Shown here: positions 45,653 through 54,076 of the stretch, piece by piece
How positions within the stretch are numbered: the stretch's first letter is position 1
How the letters are laid out: the number at the start of each line of letters is the position of its first letter
Source: Roseiarcus sp963783175
GTDB taxonomy: Bacteria > Pseudomonadota > Alphaproteobacteria > Rhizobiales > Beijerinckiaceae
Assembly: GCA_963783175.1 (NCBI GenBank)
Contig: CAWANG010000037.1
Location: 124,001 to 188,000 of the forward strand
DNA: 64,000 nt
Direction: 5' to 3'
The notes under the pieces: model-generated
Told to the model about the DNA's origin: nothing
The model's input: only the letters and a program-made list of their open reading frames with translations
The model's database searches: none
Position numbers and translations under genes: made by a program

Positions 45653-46579
45653 ATGCCGCCGATGATATCCATCGCCGGCGTGACCAAGCGTTACAAGTCG
45701 GGCCTGGTCGCGCTCGATGCGGTCGACCTCGAGATCGCCAGGGGCGAGATTTTCGGCCTCCTCGGCCCGAACGGCGCCGGCAAGACGACGCTGATCGGCG
45801 TCATCTGCGGCACAGTGTCGATGACTTCGGGCCGGATCGTCATCGACGGTCACGACGTCGTGCGCGACTATCGCGCCGCCCGGCGAATCGTCGGTCTGGT
45901 GCCGCAGGAGATTGCGCTCGATATTTTCTCGACCGTCCTGAACTCGGTCAGTTACAGCCGCAGGCTGTTCGGGCGCGCCGCCGATCCTGCGTACATCGAG
46001 CGGCTGCTGCGCGATCTCTCGCTGTGGGACAAGCGCGATACCCGAATCGTCGAATTGTCGGGCGGCATGAAGCGGCGGACGATGATCGCGAAGGCGCTCA
46101 GCCACGAGCCCGACGTGCTGTTCCTCGACGAGCCGACCGCTGGCGTCGACGTCAACCTGCGCCGCGACATGTGGGCGCTGGTCAGGCGGCTGCGCGCCGA
46201 GGGCGTCACCGTCATCCTGACCACCCATTACATCGAGGAGGCCGAGGAGATGGCGGACCGGGTCGGCGTCATCAATCACGGCCGGATCGTGCTGGTCGAC
46301 GATAAAGCGGCGCTGATGCGCAAACTCGGCAAACGGCGCCTGACGCTGGCGCTCCACGAACCGCTGCCGGAGTTGCCCAAGGAACTCGCCGGCTGGCCGC
46401 TCGAGCTCGAGGACGGCGGCCGGCGGCTTTCCTACCGCTTCGACGCGTCGGCCGAGGACACCGGCGTGCCGACGCTACTGCGCCGGCTCGGCGAGATCGG
46501 CGTCGATTTCAAGGATCTGGACACCACGACGACAACTCTCGAAGACATTTTCGTCGATCTTGTGGGGCGGGCCGCGTGA
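45653..46579 (+). CDS. ABC transporter ATP-binding protein (ABC-2 type, YadG-like)
   Basis: A 308-residue ATPase. Walker A is GPNGAGKTT, the signature is LSGGMKRR and Walker B is LFLDEPTAGVD; the switch His is in TTHYIEEAEEMA. The C-terminal 90 residues are the regulatory region found in ABC-2-type exporters of the YadG family. Its ATG 45653 is followed by a permease that overlaps by four bases. The substrate is unknown. It probably exports a polysaccharide, lipid or drug-like compound. Confidence 0.87.
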   Translation: MPPMISIAGVTKRYKSGLVALDAVDLEIARGEIFGLLGPNGAGKTTLIGVICGTVSMTSGRIVIDGHDVVRDYRAARRIVGLVPQEIALDIFSTVLNSVSYSRRLFGRAADPAYIERLLRDLSLWDKRDTRIVELSGGMKRRTMIAKALSHEPDVLFLDEPTAGVDVNLRRDMWALVRRLRAEGVTVILTTHYIEEAEEMADRVGVINHGRIVLVDDKAALMRKLGKRRLTLALHEPLPELPKELAGWPLELEDGGRRLSYRFDASAEDTGVPTLLRRLGEIGVDFKDLDTTTTTLEDIFVDLVGRAA

Positions 46580-47355
46580 GACGTTCCGCGGCCATCAATG
46601 TCGACGGCGTCTGGGCGATCTACCGCTACGAGCTTCAACGCACGCAGCGTACGATCTGGCAGAGCGTGGCGACGCCGGTGATCACGACCGCGCTCTATTT
46701 CGTCGTGTTCGGGGCGGCGATCGGCTCGCGGATCAGCGAAGTCGGCGGGGTGAGCTACGGCGCCTTCATCGTGCCGGGGCTCATCATGCTGTCGCTTTTG
46801 ACCCAGAGCATCACCAACGCATCGATCGGCATCTACTTTCCCAAATTCGTCGGCACGATCTTCGAGCTCCTGTCGGCGCCCCTATCCTCGATTGAGGCGG
46901 TCTGCGCCTATGTCGGTGCGGCGGCGACCAAATCGATCGGCATCGGGCTCGTCATTCTGATGACCGCGACGCTGTTCGTGCCGGTGCGCATCGACCATCC
47001 CTTTTGGATGATCGCCTTCCTGATCCTGACCTCGGTCGCTTTCAGCCTGTTCGGCTTCATCATCGGGATCTGGGCGAAAAATTTCGAGCAGCTGGCGATC
47101 ATTCCGGCGCTCATCGTCACGCCGCTGACCTTCCTCGGCGGCGCTTTCTATTCGATCGACATGCTGCCGCCGTTCTGGCGCGGCGTCAGTCTGTTCAATC
47201 CTGTCGTCTATCTCGTCAGCGGCTTTCGCTGGAGCTTCTACGGCAAAGGCGACGTCAGCGTCGCCGCCAGCCTCGGCTTCACCATGCTGTTCATCGCCGT
47301 GTGCCTCGCGGCGTTAGTTTTCATATTTCGCACCGGATGGCGGCTGAAGCCGTAA
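46576..47355 (+). CDS. ABC-2 type transporter permease (YadH-like)
   Basis: A 259-residue permease with six predicted helices. Segments include ATPVITTALYFVVFGAAIGS, FIVPGLIMLSLLTQS, LVILMTATLFVPVR and LTFLGGAFYSIDMLP, the last resembling the ABC-2 signature. It starts with GTG (MRRSAAINVDGVW), overlapping the ATPase stop (GTGA), and pairs with it as a homodimeric exporter. Function by context only. Confidence 0.86.
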   Translation: MRRSAAINVDGVWAIYRYELQRTQRTIWQSVATPVITTALYFVVFGAAIGSRISEVGGVSYGAFIVPGLIMLSLLTQSITNASIGIYFPKFVGTIFELLSAPLSSIEAVCAYVGAAATKSIGIGLVILMTATLFVPVRIDHPFWMIAFLILTSVAFSLFGFIIGIWAKNFEQLAIIPALIVTPLTFLGGAFYSIDMLPPFWRGVSLFNPVVYLVSGFRWSFYGKGDVSVAASLGFTMLFIAVCLAALVFIFRTGWRLKP

Positions 47356-47484
47356 TGGGCCGCGCGCCGCCGGATGGCTTTCCTGCAACGCCATCGCGCG
47401 GAGATGCTGCAAAACTTCGCCGACCTCGAAGCCGCGGCGGCGTCGACAGCGGCGCTCTGGCTGCTGATAGGGAAGGACCTGACG

Positions 47485-47871
47485 ATGAGTTTCGTTTCCC
47501 ACTTTTTCGCGTCGCGGCTTGGCCATTACGTCATCGCTGTCCTTGTTGCTTGGATATCGTTTTTCGCGATCGGGTATTTCCGCTACGGCAGCACCGCCGG
47601 CCATCCGGCTTTGCATGTCTTCGGCGGCTTTCTGATCGGCATGCTCCCCATGTACATCGCGACGCGTCTCTACGAGGGGCCGCAAAACAGCAGATACGTG
47701 ATCGGCGCGCTTGTCGCGTCGATATTGCTCTTCACGATCGGGTATCTCCGGTACGCCGCCACGCCCGGCCATCCGATTTTGCAAGTCTTGGGCGGCCTTC
47801 TGCTCGGGATGCTGTCCATGTACATCGCGACGCGTATCTACGGAACGCCGCAACACGGCTCGTACGCTTGA
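47485..47871 (+). CDS. Small membrane protein with an internal tandem duplication
   Basis: A 128-residue protein starting MSFVSHFFASRLGHYVI, with GGAAGGA before the ATG. It is built of two repeats of about 57 residues: residues about 14-65 (VLVAWISFFAIGYFRYG ... IATRLYEGPQ) and about 72-125 (LVASILLFTIGYLRYA ... IATRIYGTPQ), each with two hydrophobic helices, so four helices in all. GHP and FRYG/LRYA recur at the same places. The duplication is also visible in DNA (ATGTACATCGCGACGCGT occurs twice). No family is known to me. Confidence 0.6.
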   Translation: MSFVSHFFASRLGHYVIAVLVAWISFFAIGYFRYGSTAGHPALHVFGGFLIGMLPMYIATRLYEGPQNSRYVIGALVASILLFTIGYLRYAATPGHPILQVLGGLLLGMLSMYIATRIYGTPQHGSYA

Positions 47872-47980
47872 GGTCGTCGGTCGAGGCGCTAGACTACACG
47901 CGACCCACGCGCCGCCAGATTGACCGTCCGAACAGCGGCCGGTAGTCCTTCCTGGTCAGTTTGCGGGGTGGAGCGCCGGC

Positions 47981-48732
47981 ATGCCCTCAGGTCTCGTTAT
48001 CGTCACCGGAGGCTCACGCGGCATCGGCGCGGCGATCTGCCATCGTCTCGCCGCTGACGGCTATGCCATCGCCGTAAACTACGCCGCCGACGCCAAGGCG
48101 GCGCAAGCGACTGCCGCGGGGATCGAGAAATCGGGCGGCACGCGCGCAGGCGTTCAAGGCCGACGTCGCCGACCCTGCTGCGCTTCGCGGTCTGTTCGAC
48201 GAAGCGACGCAAGCGCTCGGACCGCTGGCCGGCCTGTCAACAATGCGGGGGTCGGGGGCCGCTTGGCCCGGATCGAAGAGCAAGACGCAGCAGAGCTGAC
48301 GCGGCTCTTCGCCACCAACGTCATCGCGACGATCCTCGCCTGCAAGGAGGCGGTCTTGCGGCTTTCGACCCGCCACGGCGGGTCGGGCGGCGCGATCGTC
48401 AACATCTCATCGATCGCGGCTCGGCTCGGCGGCCTGCCGGGGCTCGCGCCCTATGCGGCCTCCAAGGGCGCGGTCGAGAGCTTCACCAAAGGCCTCGCGA
48501 CCGAAGTCGGTCCAGATGGAATCCGGGTCAACGCCGTGGCGCCGGGGATGGTCGAAACGGACATGAGCCAGCCGCTGCTGGTTCAAGTTCCGCGCGCGAG
48601 CGGATCGAAGCCATGACGCCGCTGCGGCGCGTCGGCGCGCCGGAGGAGATCGCCGAGGCCGTCGCCTGGCTCATTTCGCCAGCAGCCAAGTATGCCACCG
48701 GCAGCGTGGTGACGATCTCGGGCGGAAGGTAA
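47981..48732 (+). pseudogene. SDR-family oxidoreductase, three frameshifts
   Basis: A classical short-chain dehydrogenase. The start MPSGLVIVTGGSRGIGAAICH shows the TGGSRGIG cofactor loop; NNAGV, the catalytic Ser (NISSIAA) and APYAASKG (Tyr-x3-Lys) are all present. Frame changes occur near 48141-48147, a lost base near 48230-48233, and another near 48585-48600; the real C-terminus (PLRRVGAPEEIAEAVAWLIS, VVTISGG) is in another frame ending at 48732. Each piece matches SDRs, so sequencing error is likely. The substrate is unknown. Confidence 0.78.
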
Positions 48733-48754
48733 CGCGCGCCGCGGCAGGGCGGAC

Positions 48755-49120
48755 CTACTCTCCGCGCCGCGCTGCCGCGGACCACTCGAGCGCGGCTTTC
48801 TCGTCGGCCTCGGCGAACAGCCGGACGGGGACCGGCGACGCCTCGAAGCCGCTGAGCTTAGCCTCATCCATCCGTTCGGCGTCGGTGACGACGGCAAGCT
48901 TGACCAGCGACTTGTGGGCCAGCGAGGCGTTCGTCAGCCCCCGCGCCAGCTCGGCGAAATAGCCGTCGAAATCCGGATCGATGACGATGACGAGGCCGGT
49001 CGCGGCCTCGGATCCGCCTAATGCCGCCTCGATCGCCGCCTCGATGTCCCGCGCCATGACCGTCCCGCTCGCGCGCAAAGCAAGCGTCTGCGCCGGCGCG
49101 TCCTGCACTCGTTCCAGCAT
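48755..49120 (-). CDS. SpoIIAA-like (STAS/SEC14-type) protein
   Basis: A 121-residue protein starting MLERVQDAPAQTLALRASGTV. The fold of the SpoIIAA-like family is suggested by the short beta segment LVIVIDPDFDGYFAELARG and the AVVTDAERM strand-helix pair, typical of membrane-stress-related STAS-like proteins. No function is assigned. It reads toward the SDR end, 22 bases away, and its start faces the thioesterase C-terminal fragment after about 125 bases. Confidence 0.7.
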   Translation of the reverse strand: MLERVQDAPAQTLALRASGTVMARDIEAAIEAALGGSEAATGLVIVIDPDFDGYFAELARGLTNASLAHKSLVKLAVVTDAERMDEAKLSGFEASPVPVRLFAEADEKAALEWSAAARRGE

Positions 49121-49246
49121 CGGCCGCTCCCTCCCGTCGCCCGCGTTTGGTCGACACGCGTTTCCTGGCTTCGGCCGTCTTAGCAGATCGGCGGGCGTCC
49201 TTGCGAGGGGCGATGAGCGGACCTGCGCCCGCAGCCGCCCTTGAAC

Positions 49247-49505
49247 TCAACCGGCGCCGAAGCGCTTGGCGAAACTCTCGAGATTGACCGCGCCGCGACG
49301 ATGCGAGCCCTTACCGATCATCCGCGTCCCGTCATGCGCTTCGACCGCGAAGAGAATGCTGCGGCCGGAAACCTCGATCACCCGTGCTGTCGCGACGACC
49401 GTGCGCCCCATCGGCGTCGGCGCGAGATGGCGGATATTGACCTCGCTGCCGACGGTCGCCCAGCCGGCGGGCAAATGGCCGGCCACCGCGGCGCCGGAGG
49501 CCATC
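49247..49505 (-). pseudogene. FlK-like thioesterase, C-terminal fragment (cut by IS30-type insertion)
   Basis: The C-terminal 85 residues of a hot-dog-fold thioesterase (MASGAAVAGHL; VGSEVNIRHLAPTPMG; VEAHDGTRMIGKGSHRR). The fragment ends at the target duplication. Joining 50602-50744 to 49247-49502, with one copy of the duplication and the element removed, gives exactly 399 bases and an uninterrupted 132-residue protein, with LAMEMASG across the join, which proves the insertion site. Confidence 0.9.
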
Positions 49506-49530
49506 CCTGGATTCCGGAGCGAAGCGCAAC
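49506..49530 (+). repeat. IS30-type terminal inverted repeat, left
   Basis: 25-bp repeat starting CCTGGATTCC, matching the right end at 19 of 25 positions by eye. It lies just past the transposase 3' end. Confidence 0.85.
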
Positions 49531-49534
49531 GCGC

Positions 49535-50521
49535 TTAAGAGAAGCGGATTTGAACGTCTTTTCCAAGCTCGGCAATCAAGACTTGGAAGGGCGTCTTGAA
49601 GCCGAGGCATTTACGGGGGGTGAGGTTCGTCGTGAGGACGATCTCCTGGATTTCCTGGTCGGATGTCCGGTCGATATCCAGGTGGCGCGGCAGCCATCGA
49701 CGTAAACGTCCATTGGCGTTTTCGATGCCGCCTTTTTGCCATGAGGCATAAGCGTCGCAGAACCAGGTCGTCATGTCGCGCATGGTCCGGAGCAGGCCGT
49801 GCTGGGCGAAGGCGGTGTCGTTGTCGAAAGTGATGGATCTTCGCAGATTAGGATCGATGCGGCCGAAGACCGCGAGCATCGCTGAGATGGTTTCTGCGGC
49901 GGTTTTCCCTGTGAGCCGCGCGGCGAGCGTCACCCGTGACTTACGCTCGTGCAAGACGAGCACAGGCCGGGTGCATTTGCAGATGATGAGGTCGCCCTCC
50001 CAATGACCGGCCTCGCCGCGGCTTTCAATGGTCTTTGGACGATCATGGATCGACGCTCGATCCTTGATGGTGTCGCGCGAGGGTCTGGCGCGCCGCGGGC
50101 GACGGCGTTTATGGCGACGCGTCAGATAACGCCACAAGGCCTCGGCCTTCTGTGCGGTCCGATAGATGAAGGCGTAGATTGTCTCGCAGCCGATGGCCCG
50201 CAGCCGCGGTTCGTTCCCGGATTTCAACCAGCCGGAGATCTGCTCGGGCGTCCATCCCTCAGCGAGCCGATCCCCCACGAACAGACGTAAAGCGGCCTCT
50301 CGTTCGAGGATCGCTTCACGCGCCCTGCGCAATTGATAGGCTCCGGCGGCGTGAAGCGGCGAATATCCGCCCGAGGGGAGTGCGTTCCGCTGGAGCTCCC
50401 TGGAGATGGTGGCTTTCGCCCGACCGAGCGCCCGGGCAATGGCCCCCATCGACCGCCCCGCGGCCCGCAAAACGCCGATCTGGTCTCTTTCGTCCTCTGA
50501 CAGATGCGAATAGGATCGCAT
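49535..50521 (-). CDS. IS30-family transposase
   Basis: A 328-residue DDE transposase. The start MRSYSHLSEDERDQI at 50519-50521 has AAGGAG before it; a frame opening 14 codons earlier lacks one. The N-terminal HTH (GRSMGAIARALGRAKATISREL) binds the element ends. The DDE residues are in HWEGDLI, FDNDTAFAQH and KGGIENANG. The frame is intact, so the element may be mobile. Confidence 0.93.
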   Translation of the reverse strand: MRSYSHLSEDERDQIGVLRAAGRSMGAIARALGRAKATISRELQRNALPSGGYSPLHAAGAYQLRRAREAILEREAALRLFVGDRLAEGWTPEQISGWLKSGNEPRLRAIGCETIYAFIYRTAQKAEALWRYLTRRHKRRRPRRARPSRDTIKDRASIHDRPKTIESRGEAGHWEGDLIICKCTRPVLVLHERKSRVTLAARLTGKTAAETISAMLAVFGRIDPNLRRSITFDNDTAFAQHGLLRTMRDMTTWFCDAYASWQKGGIENANGRLRRWLPRHLDIDRTSDQEIQEIVLTTNLTPRKCLGFKTPFQVLIAELGKDVQIRFS

Positions 50522-50576
50522 GGCAACACTCCTTAAGGTCCTGAACAACCTTGCCGATACCAAATCGGCGGGGGGT

Positions 50577-50601
50577 GTTGCACTTCGCGTCAGAACTCAG
50601 G
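50577..50601 (-). repeat. IS30-type terminal inverted repeat, right
   Basis: 25-bp repeat starting CCTGAGTTCT read on the minus strand from 50601; it lies just upstream of the transposase promoter region. Confidence 0.85.
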
Positions 50602-50744
50602 ATCTCCATCGCCAGGATCATCATCGGAGTGCCATAGACGAACGGCATGCCCTCGACATGAGCGCCGACCGTGAGCTCGCGGGTGACCACGACCTCCTTG
50701 CGGCCGGCCATGCCGACCCGAACGTTCCCGAGCGGCTCGGTCAT
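50602..50744 (-). pseudogene. FlK-like thioesterase, N-terminal fragment (cut by IS30-type insertion)
   Basis: Starts at ATG 50742-50744 as MTEPLGNVRVGMAGRKEV and runs VVVTRELTVGAHVEGMPFVYGTPMMILAMEI, after which the element begins. The continuation (MASGAAVAGHL) is at 49502 going leftward. The intact protein would have been 132 residues, of the fluoroacetyl-CoA/hot-dog thioesterase type. It reads in the same direction as the cox genes, about 56 bases downstream of coxC. Confidence 0.9.
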
Positions 50745-50800
50745 CCCGGACTCCGTTGACGAGGGCAGACGCGGGGGGGCCGGTCTTAAGCGCGCGGCCT

Positions 50801-51670
50801 CTATCCAGACGCCCCTTCGATCGCCGCGCCCCAGGATCCCCAGAGGTAGATGCAGCTGAACAGGAACAGCCAGACGACGTCGACGAAATGCCAGTACCAG
50901 GCGGCGAACTGGAAGCCGACGTGATGGCGCGGCGTGAATTGGCCCATCCAGGCGCGCGCCAGACAGACGAACAGAAAGATCACGCCGATGATGACATGGG
51001 CGCCGTGAAAGCCGGTGGCCATGAAGAAGGTCGCGCCATAGATCGAATTCTTGAAGCTGAATGGCGCGTGGATATACTCGTACGCCTGGGTGATGACGAA
51101 CAGAACCCCAAGCGCGATCCCAAGCGCGAGGAAATTCTTGAATTTCTGGCGGTCGCCCTCGCGCAATTCGTCGTGGGCGACGTTCACCGCCGCGCTCGAG
51201 GTCAGGAGCACGAAAGTGTTCATCAGCGGCAATGCGAGCGGATTGATTACCTCCGTACCCTTCGGCGGCCAAAACCCGCCGGTGAAGTCGAGCCGGCCGT
51301 AGACTTGAGCATCGGCCGGATACAACGACGACCAGAAAAACGCCCAGAACCAGGCAACGAAGAACATCACTTCGGAGGCGATGAACAGGATCATGCCCAA
51401 GGTCAGGCCATGGCGTACGAGCACGTTGTGGTAGCCGTCCTGCGCCTCCAGGACGACGTCGCGCCACCAGCCGGCCATGGTGAACAGGATGCCCGCTATC
51501 CCGATGGTGAGGATGCCGGGCCCTACCCGCGTCCCGGCAATCGTGAGGTCGTGCATGTAAAAGATGAGGCCGAACGCCGACAGAAACGCGAATCCCGCGC
51601 CGATGATCGGCCAGGGGCTGGGTTCGACGAGATGAAAACCCGGCCGGTCGGGAATAGCCGCGTCGGTCAT
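50801..51670 (-). CDS. coxC: Cytochrome c oxidase subunit III
   Basis: Membrane subunit of aa3-type oxidase. 289 residues starting MTDAAIPDRPGFHLVEPSPWP. Seven helices are predicted; typical blocks are MTILFIASEVMFFVAWFWAFF-like and FHGAHVIIGVIFLF, ending WGSWGAAIEGA. The gene is the last of the coxB-coxA-ctaG-coxC set; a frame extending into ctaG upstream was rejected. No frameshift. Confidence 0.94.
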   Translation of the reverse strand: MTDAAIPDRPGFHLVEPSPWPIIGAGFAFLSAFGLIFYMHDLTIAGTRVGPGILTIGIAGILFTMAGWWRDVVLEAQDGYHNVLVRHGLTLGMILFIASEVMFFVAWFWAFFWSSLYPADAQVYGRLDFTGGFWPPKGTEVINPLALPLMNTFVLLTSSAAVNVAHDELREGDRQKFKNFLALGIALGVLFVITQAYEYIHAPFSFKNSIYGATFFMATGFHGAHVIIGVIFLFVCLARAWMGQFTPRHHVGFQFAAWYWHFVDVVWLFLFSCIYLWGSWGAAIEGASG

Positions 51671-51689
51671 TGCCGTCTCCCTTTGATGG

Positions 51690-52314
51690 TCAACCCGCCG
51701 GCCCGGCGCGATCGGCCGAGCGCGCCGGCGCAGGCCTCTCCGACGGCGGGGCGAACAAGGTGTAGGATAAGGTGATCGAATCGACCCTCGCCATCGACGG
51801 GTCGGCCTCGAGCTTCGGGTCGAGGAAGAAGACAACCGGCCATTCTGCGCTCTCGCGCGGCCCGAGATGCTGCTCCGTGAAGCAGAAGCACGAGATTTTG
51901 TCGAACCATCCGCCGGAGACTTCAGGCGACACGTTGAAAGTGGCGCGGGCCACGGCCGGGGTGTCGCGGAGGTTGCGGACGCGAAAATAGACGGTTGCGG
52001 TCTGGCCGGTGCGGAGCCGGACCGAGTTCGACCTCCGGCTCGAAGCTCCAGTCGAGGCCCGGCGCGACATTGGCGTCGAACCCGACCCTGAGAATCCGGT
52101 GGCCTTCCAGATCCGTGTTGGCCTTCACGACTTGCGGCGTGCCCTCGTAGCCGGTCGCGCGGCAGAAGGCGGAGTAGAACGGCGCCGCGGCGTAGGTGAG
52201 CCCGATCATGGTCACCGCGAGCGTCGCGCCCCCTACGCCCATCAGGCGATTGTTGCGCGCCACGCGGCCCCCGATCGAAAGCGCAGTCCCGTCGCGACCG
52301 CCTGAAGCCTTCAC
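51690..52314 (-). CDS. ctaG: Cytochrome c oxidase assembly protein Cox11, one frameshift
   Basis: Membrane-anchored copper chaperone that delivers Cu to the CuB site of subunit I. It starts at ATG 52312-52314, overlapping the coxA stop. A single N-terminal helix is followed by the periplasmic domain with YSAFCRATGYEG; the frame changes at about 52026-52032 (an extra base) and continues as NSVRLRTGQTATVYFRV. The copper motif CFCFTEQ is in the second part. Corrected length is about 207 residues. Likely sequencing error, as no other cox gene is broken. Confidence 0.88.
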
Positions 52315-54026
52315 GCCGGACTCCCCTGCCCCGCGATCGCCGGCGCGTGCGCGTCCTCATCGCCGAAAATGTGCGGCGGGGTCTCGAACGTGTGGAACGG
52401 CGCCGGCGACGGCACGGTCCATTCGAGCGTGGTCGCGCCGGGTCCCCACGGATTGGCGGGGGCCTGACGCTTGGCCACGAACGCTTCGTAGATGAGGTAG
52501 ACGAAAATCAGCGTACCGGCGCCCGAGACAAAGGCGCCGATCGACGACACGAAATTCCACGTCGCATACGCGTCGGTATAGTCGACGATGCGCCGCGGCA
52601 TTCCCTGGAAGCCAAGGAAATGCTGGGGGAAGAACGTGAGGTTGATGCCGGCGAACATCGTCCAGAAATGCCACTTCGCCAGCCGCTCGTCGTAGAGGTA
52701 GCCGGTCATCTTCGGGAACCAGTAGTAGAAGCCCGCGAAGATCGAAAACACCGCGCCGAGCGACATCGTGTAATGGAAATGGGCGACCACGTAATAGGTG
52801 TCGTGCAGATATCGGGTGATCGCGGCGTTGGCGAGCACGACGCCGGTGACGCCGCCGACGGTGAAGACGAAGATGAAGCCGATCGCCCACAGCATCGGGG
52901 GTCTGAGCGCAATCGAGCCGCCCCACATCGTCGCCAGCCAGGAGAAGACCTTCACGCCCGTCGGCACCGCGATCACCATCGTGGCGAACACGAAATAGCG
53001 CTGGGCGTTGAGCGACATGCCAGTCGTGAACATGTGATGGGCCCAAACGGCGAAGCCGAGAAGGGCGATCGCCAGCATCGCGTAGACCATGCCGACATAA
53101 CCGAAGATCGGCTTCTTCGAGAACGTCGCCACGACCTGGCTGACGATGCCGAAGCCCGGAATGATGAGGATATAAACCTCGGGATGGCCGAAGAACCAGA
53201 ACAAATGCTGAAACAGGATCGGATCGCCGCCGCCGGCAGGGTCGAAGAACGTGGTGTGGAAGTTGCGGTCCGTCAGCAACATGGTCAACGCGCCCGCCAG
53301 CACCGGCAGCGCCAGCAGGAGCAGGAAGGCGGTTATCAAAACCGACCACGGGAACAACGGCATCCGAAACATCGTCATGCCGGGCGCGCGCATGTTGATG
53401 ATCGTGGCGATGAAATTGATCGAGCCGATGATCGACGACGCGCCGGCCAGATGCATCGACAGGATGACGAAATCGGCCGCTGGACCCGGCGTTCCCACGG
53501 TGGAGGACATAGGCGGGTAAAGCACCCAGCCGCCGCCGAAGCCCCTCATGCCGGGCGAGCCTTCCGCGAACAGGGAAGACATGAGAAGGACGAATGACGC
53601 CACCAGAAGCCAAAACGACAGGTTGTTGAGCCTGGGAAACGCCATGTCCGGCGCGCCGATCAGGAGCGGCACCATCCAATTGCCGAACCCACCCATCATC
53701 GCCGGCATGACCATGAAGAAGATCATGATGATGGCGTGGCTACTGAAAAACACGTTGTACATGTTCTTGGCGGCGTCGACCGAGCCGTCGCCGGTCATGA
53801 TCGCCGAAATGAGCGGGAACACATGCATTCCCGGCTCCAGCAGCTCGGCGCGGATGATGACCGAGAGCGTCGTGCCGATCAGGCCGGCGCAGATGGCGAA
53901 AATGAGATAGAGGGTTCCGATGTCCTTGTGGTTGGTGGAATACAAAAACCGCCGCCACCCGGTCGGGAGGTGGTGCTCGTGATGAGCCTCAACATCGTGA
54001 TGGCTGAGGTCGGTGACGGACGCCAT
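52311..54026 (-). CDS. coxA: Cytochrome c oxidase subunit I
   Basis: Catalytic subunit of the aa3-type oxidase. 571 residues starting MASVTDLSHHDVEAHHEHHL; a frame extending 43 codons upstream is rejected. FGHPEVYILIIPGFGI contains the His-Tyr crosslink site and CuB ligand; FHYTMSLGAVFSIF and AHHMFTTGMS hold further heme a/CuB ligands, and the K-channel helix is present. It follows coxB by about 50 bases and overlaps ctaG by four. Confidence 0.97.
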   Translation of the reverse strand: MASVTDLSHHDVEAHHEHHLPTGWRRFLYSTNHKDIGTLYLIFAICAGLIGTTLSVIIRAELLEPGMHVFPLISAIMTGDGSVDAAKNMYNVFFSSHAIIMIFFMVMPAMMGGFGNWMVPLLIGAPDMAFPRLNNLSFWLLVASFVLLMSSLFAEGSPGMRGFGGGWVLYPPMSSTVGTPGPAADFVILSMHLAGASSIIGSINFIATIINMRAPGMTMFRMPLFPWSVLITAFLLLLALPVLAGALTMLLTDRNFHTTFFDPAGGGDPILFQHLFWFFGHPEVYILIIPGFGIVSQVVATFSKKPIFGYVGMVYAMLAIALLGFAVWAHHMFTTGMSLNAQRYFVFATMVIAVPTGVKVFSWLATMWGGSIALRPPMLWAIGFIFVFTVGGVTGVVLANAAITRYLHDTYYVVAHFHYTMSLGAVFSIFAGFYYWFPKMTGYLYDERLAKWHFWTMFAGINLTFFPQHFLGFQGMPRRIVDYTDAYATWNFVSSIGAFVSGAGTLIFVYLIYEAFVAKRQAPANPWGPGATTLEWTVPSPAPFHTFETPPHIFGDEDAHAPAIAGQGSPA

Positions 54027-54076
54027 ATTCAACGCCTCCGGTGCTGCATGATCGTCGGGCGGATCGCCGCGCCGAT

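Larger units (their letters stand above)
49506..50601 (-). mobile_element. IS30-family insertion sequence, 1096 bp, complete
   Basis: The ends form imperfect 25-bp inverted repeats beginning CCTG: CCTGGATTCCGGAGCGAAGC (49506 on) versus CCTGAGTTCTGACGCGAAGT (from 50601 on the other strand), sharing GCGAAG-y-GCAAC. It is flanked by a 3-bp target duplication, ATC at 49503-49505 and at 50602-50604, typical for IS30 elements. One transposase gene fills it. It disrupts a thioesterase gene next to the cox operon. It looks intact and therefore may be active. Confidence 0.92.

Noticed and set aside
50801..52360. 519-codon frame covering coxC and upstream
   Set aside because: The first 230 codons run through ctaG in a wrong frame; coxC starts normally at 51670.
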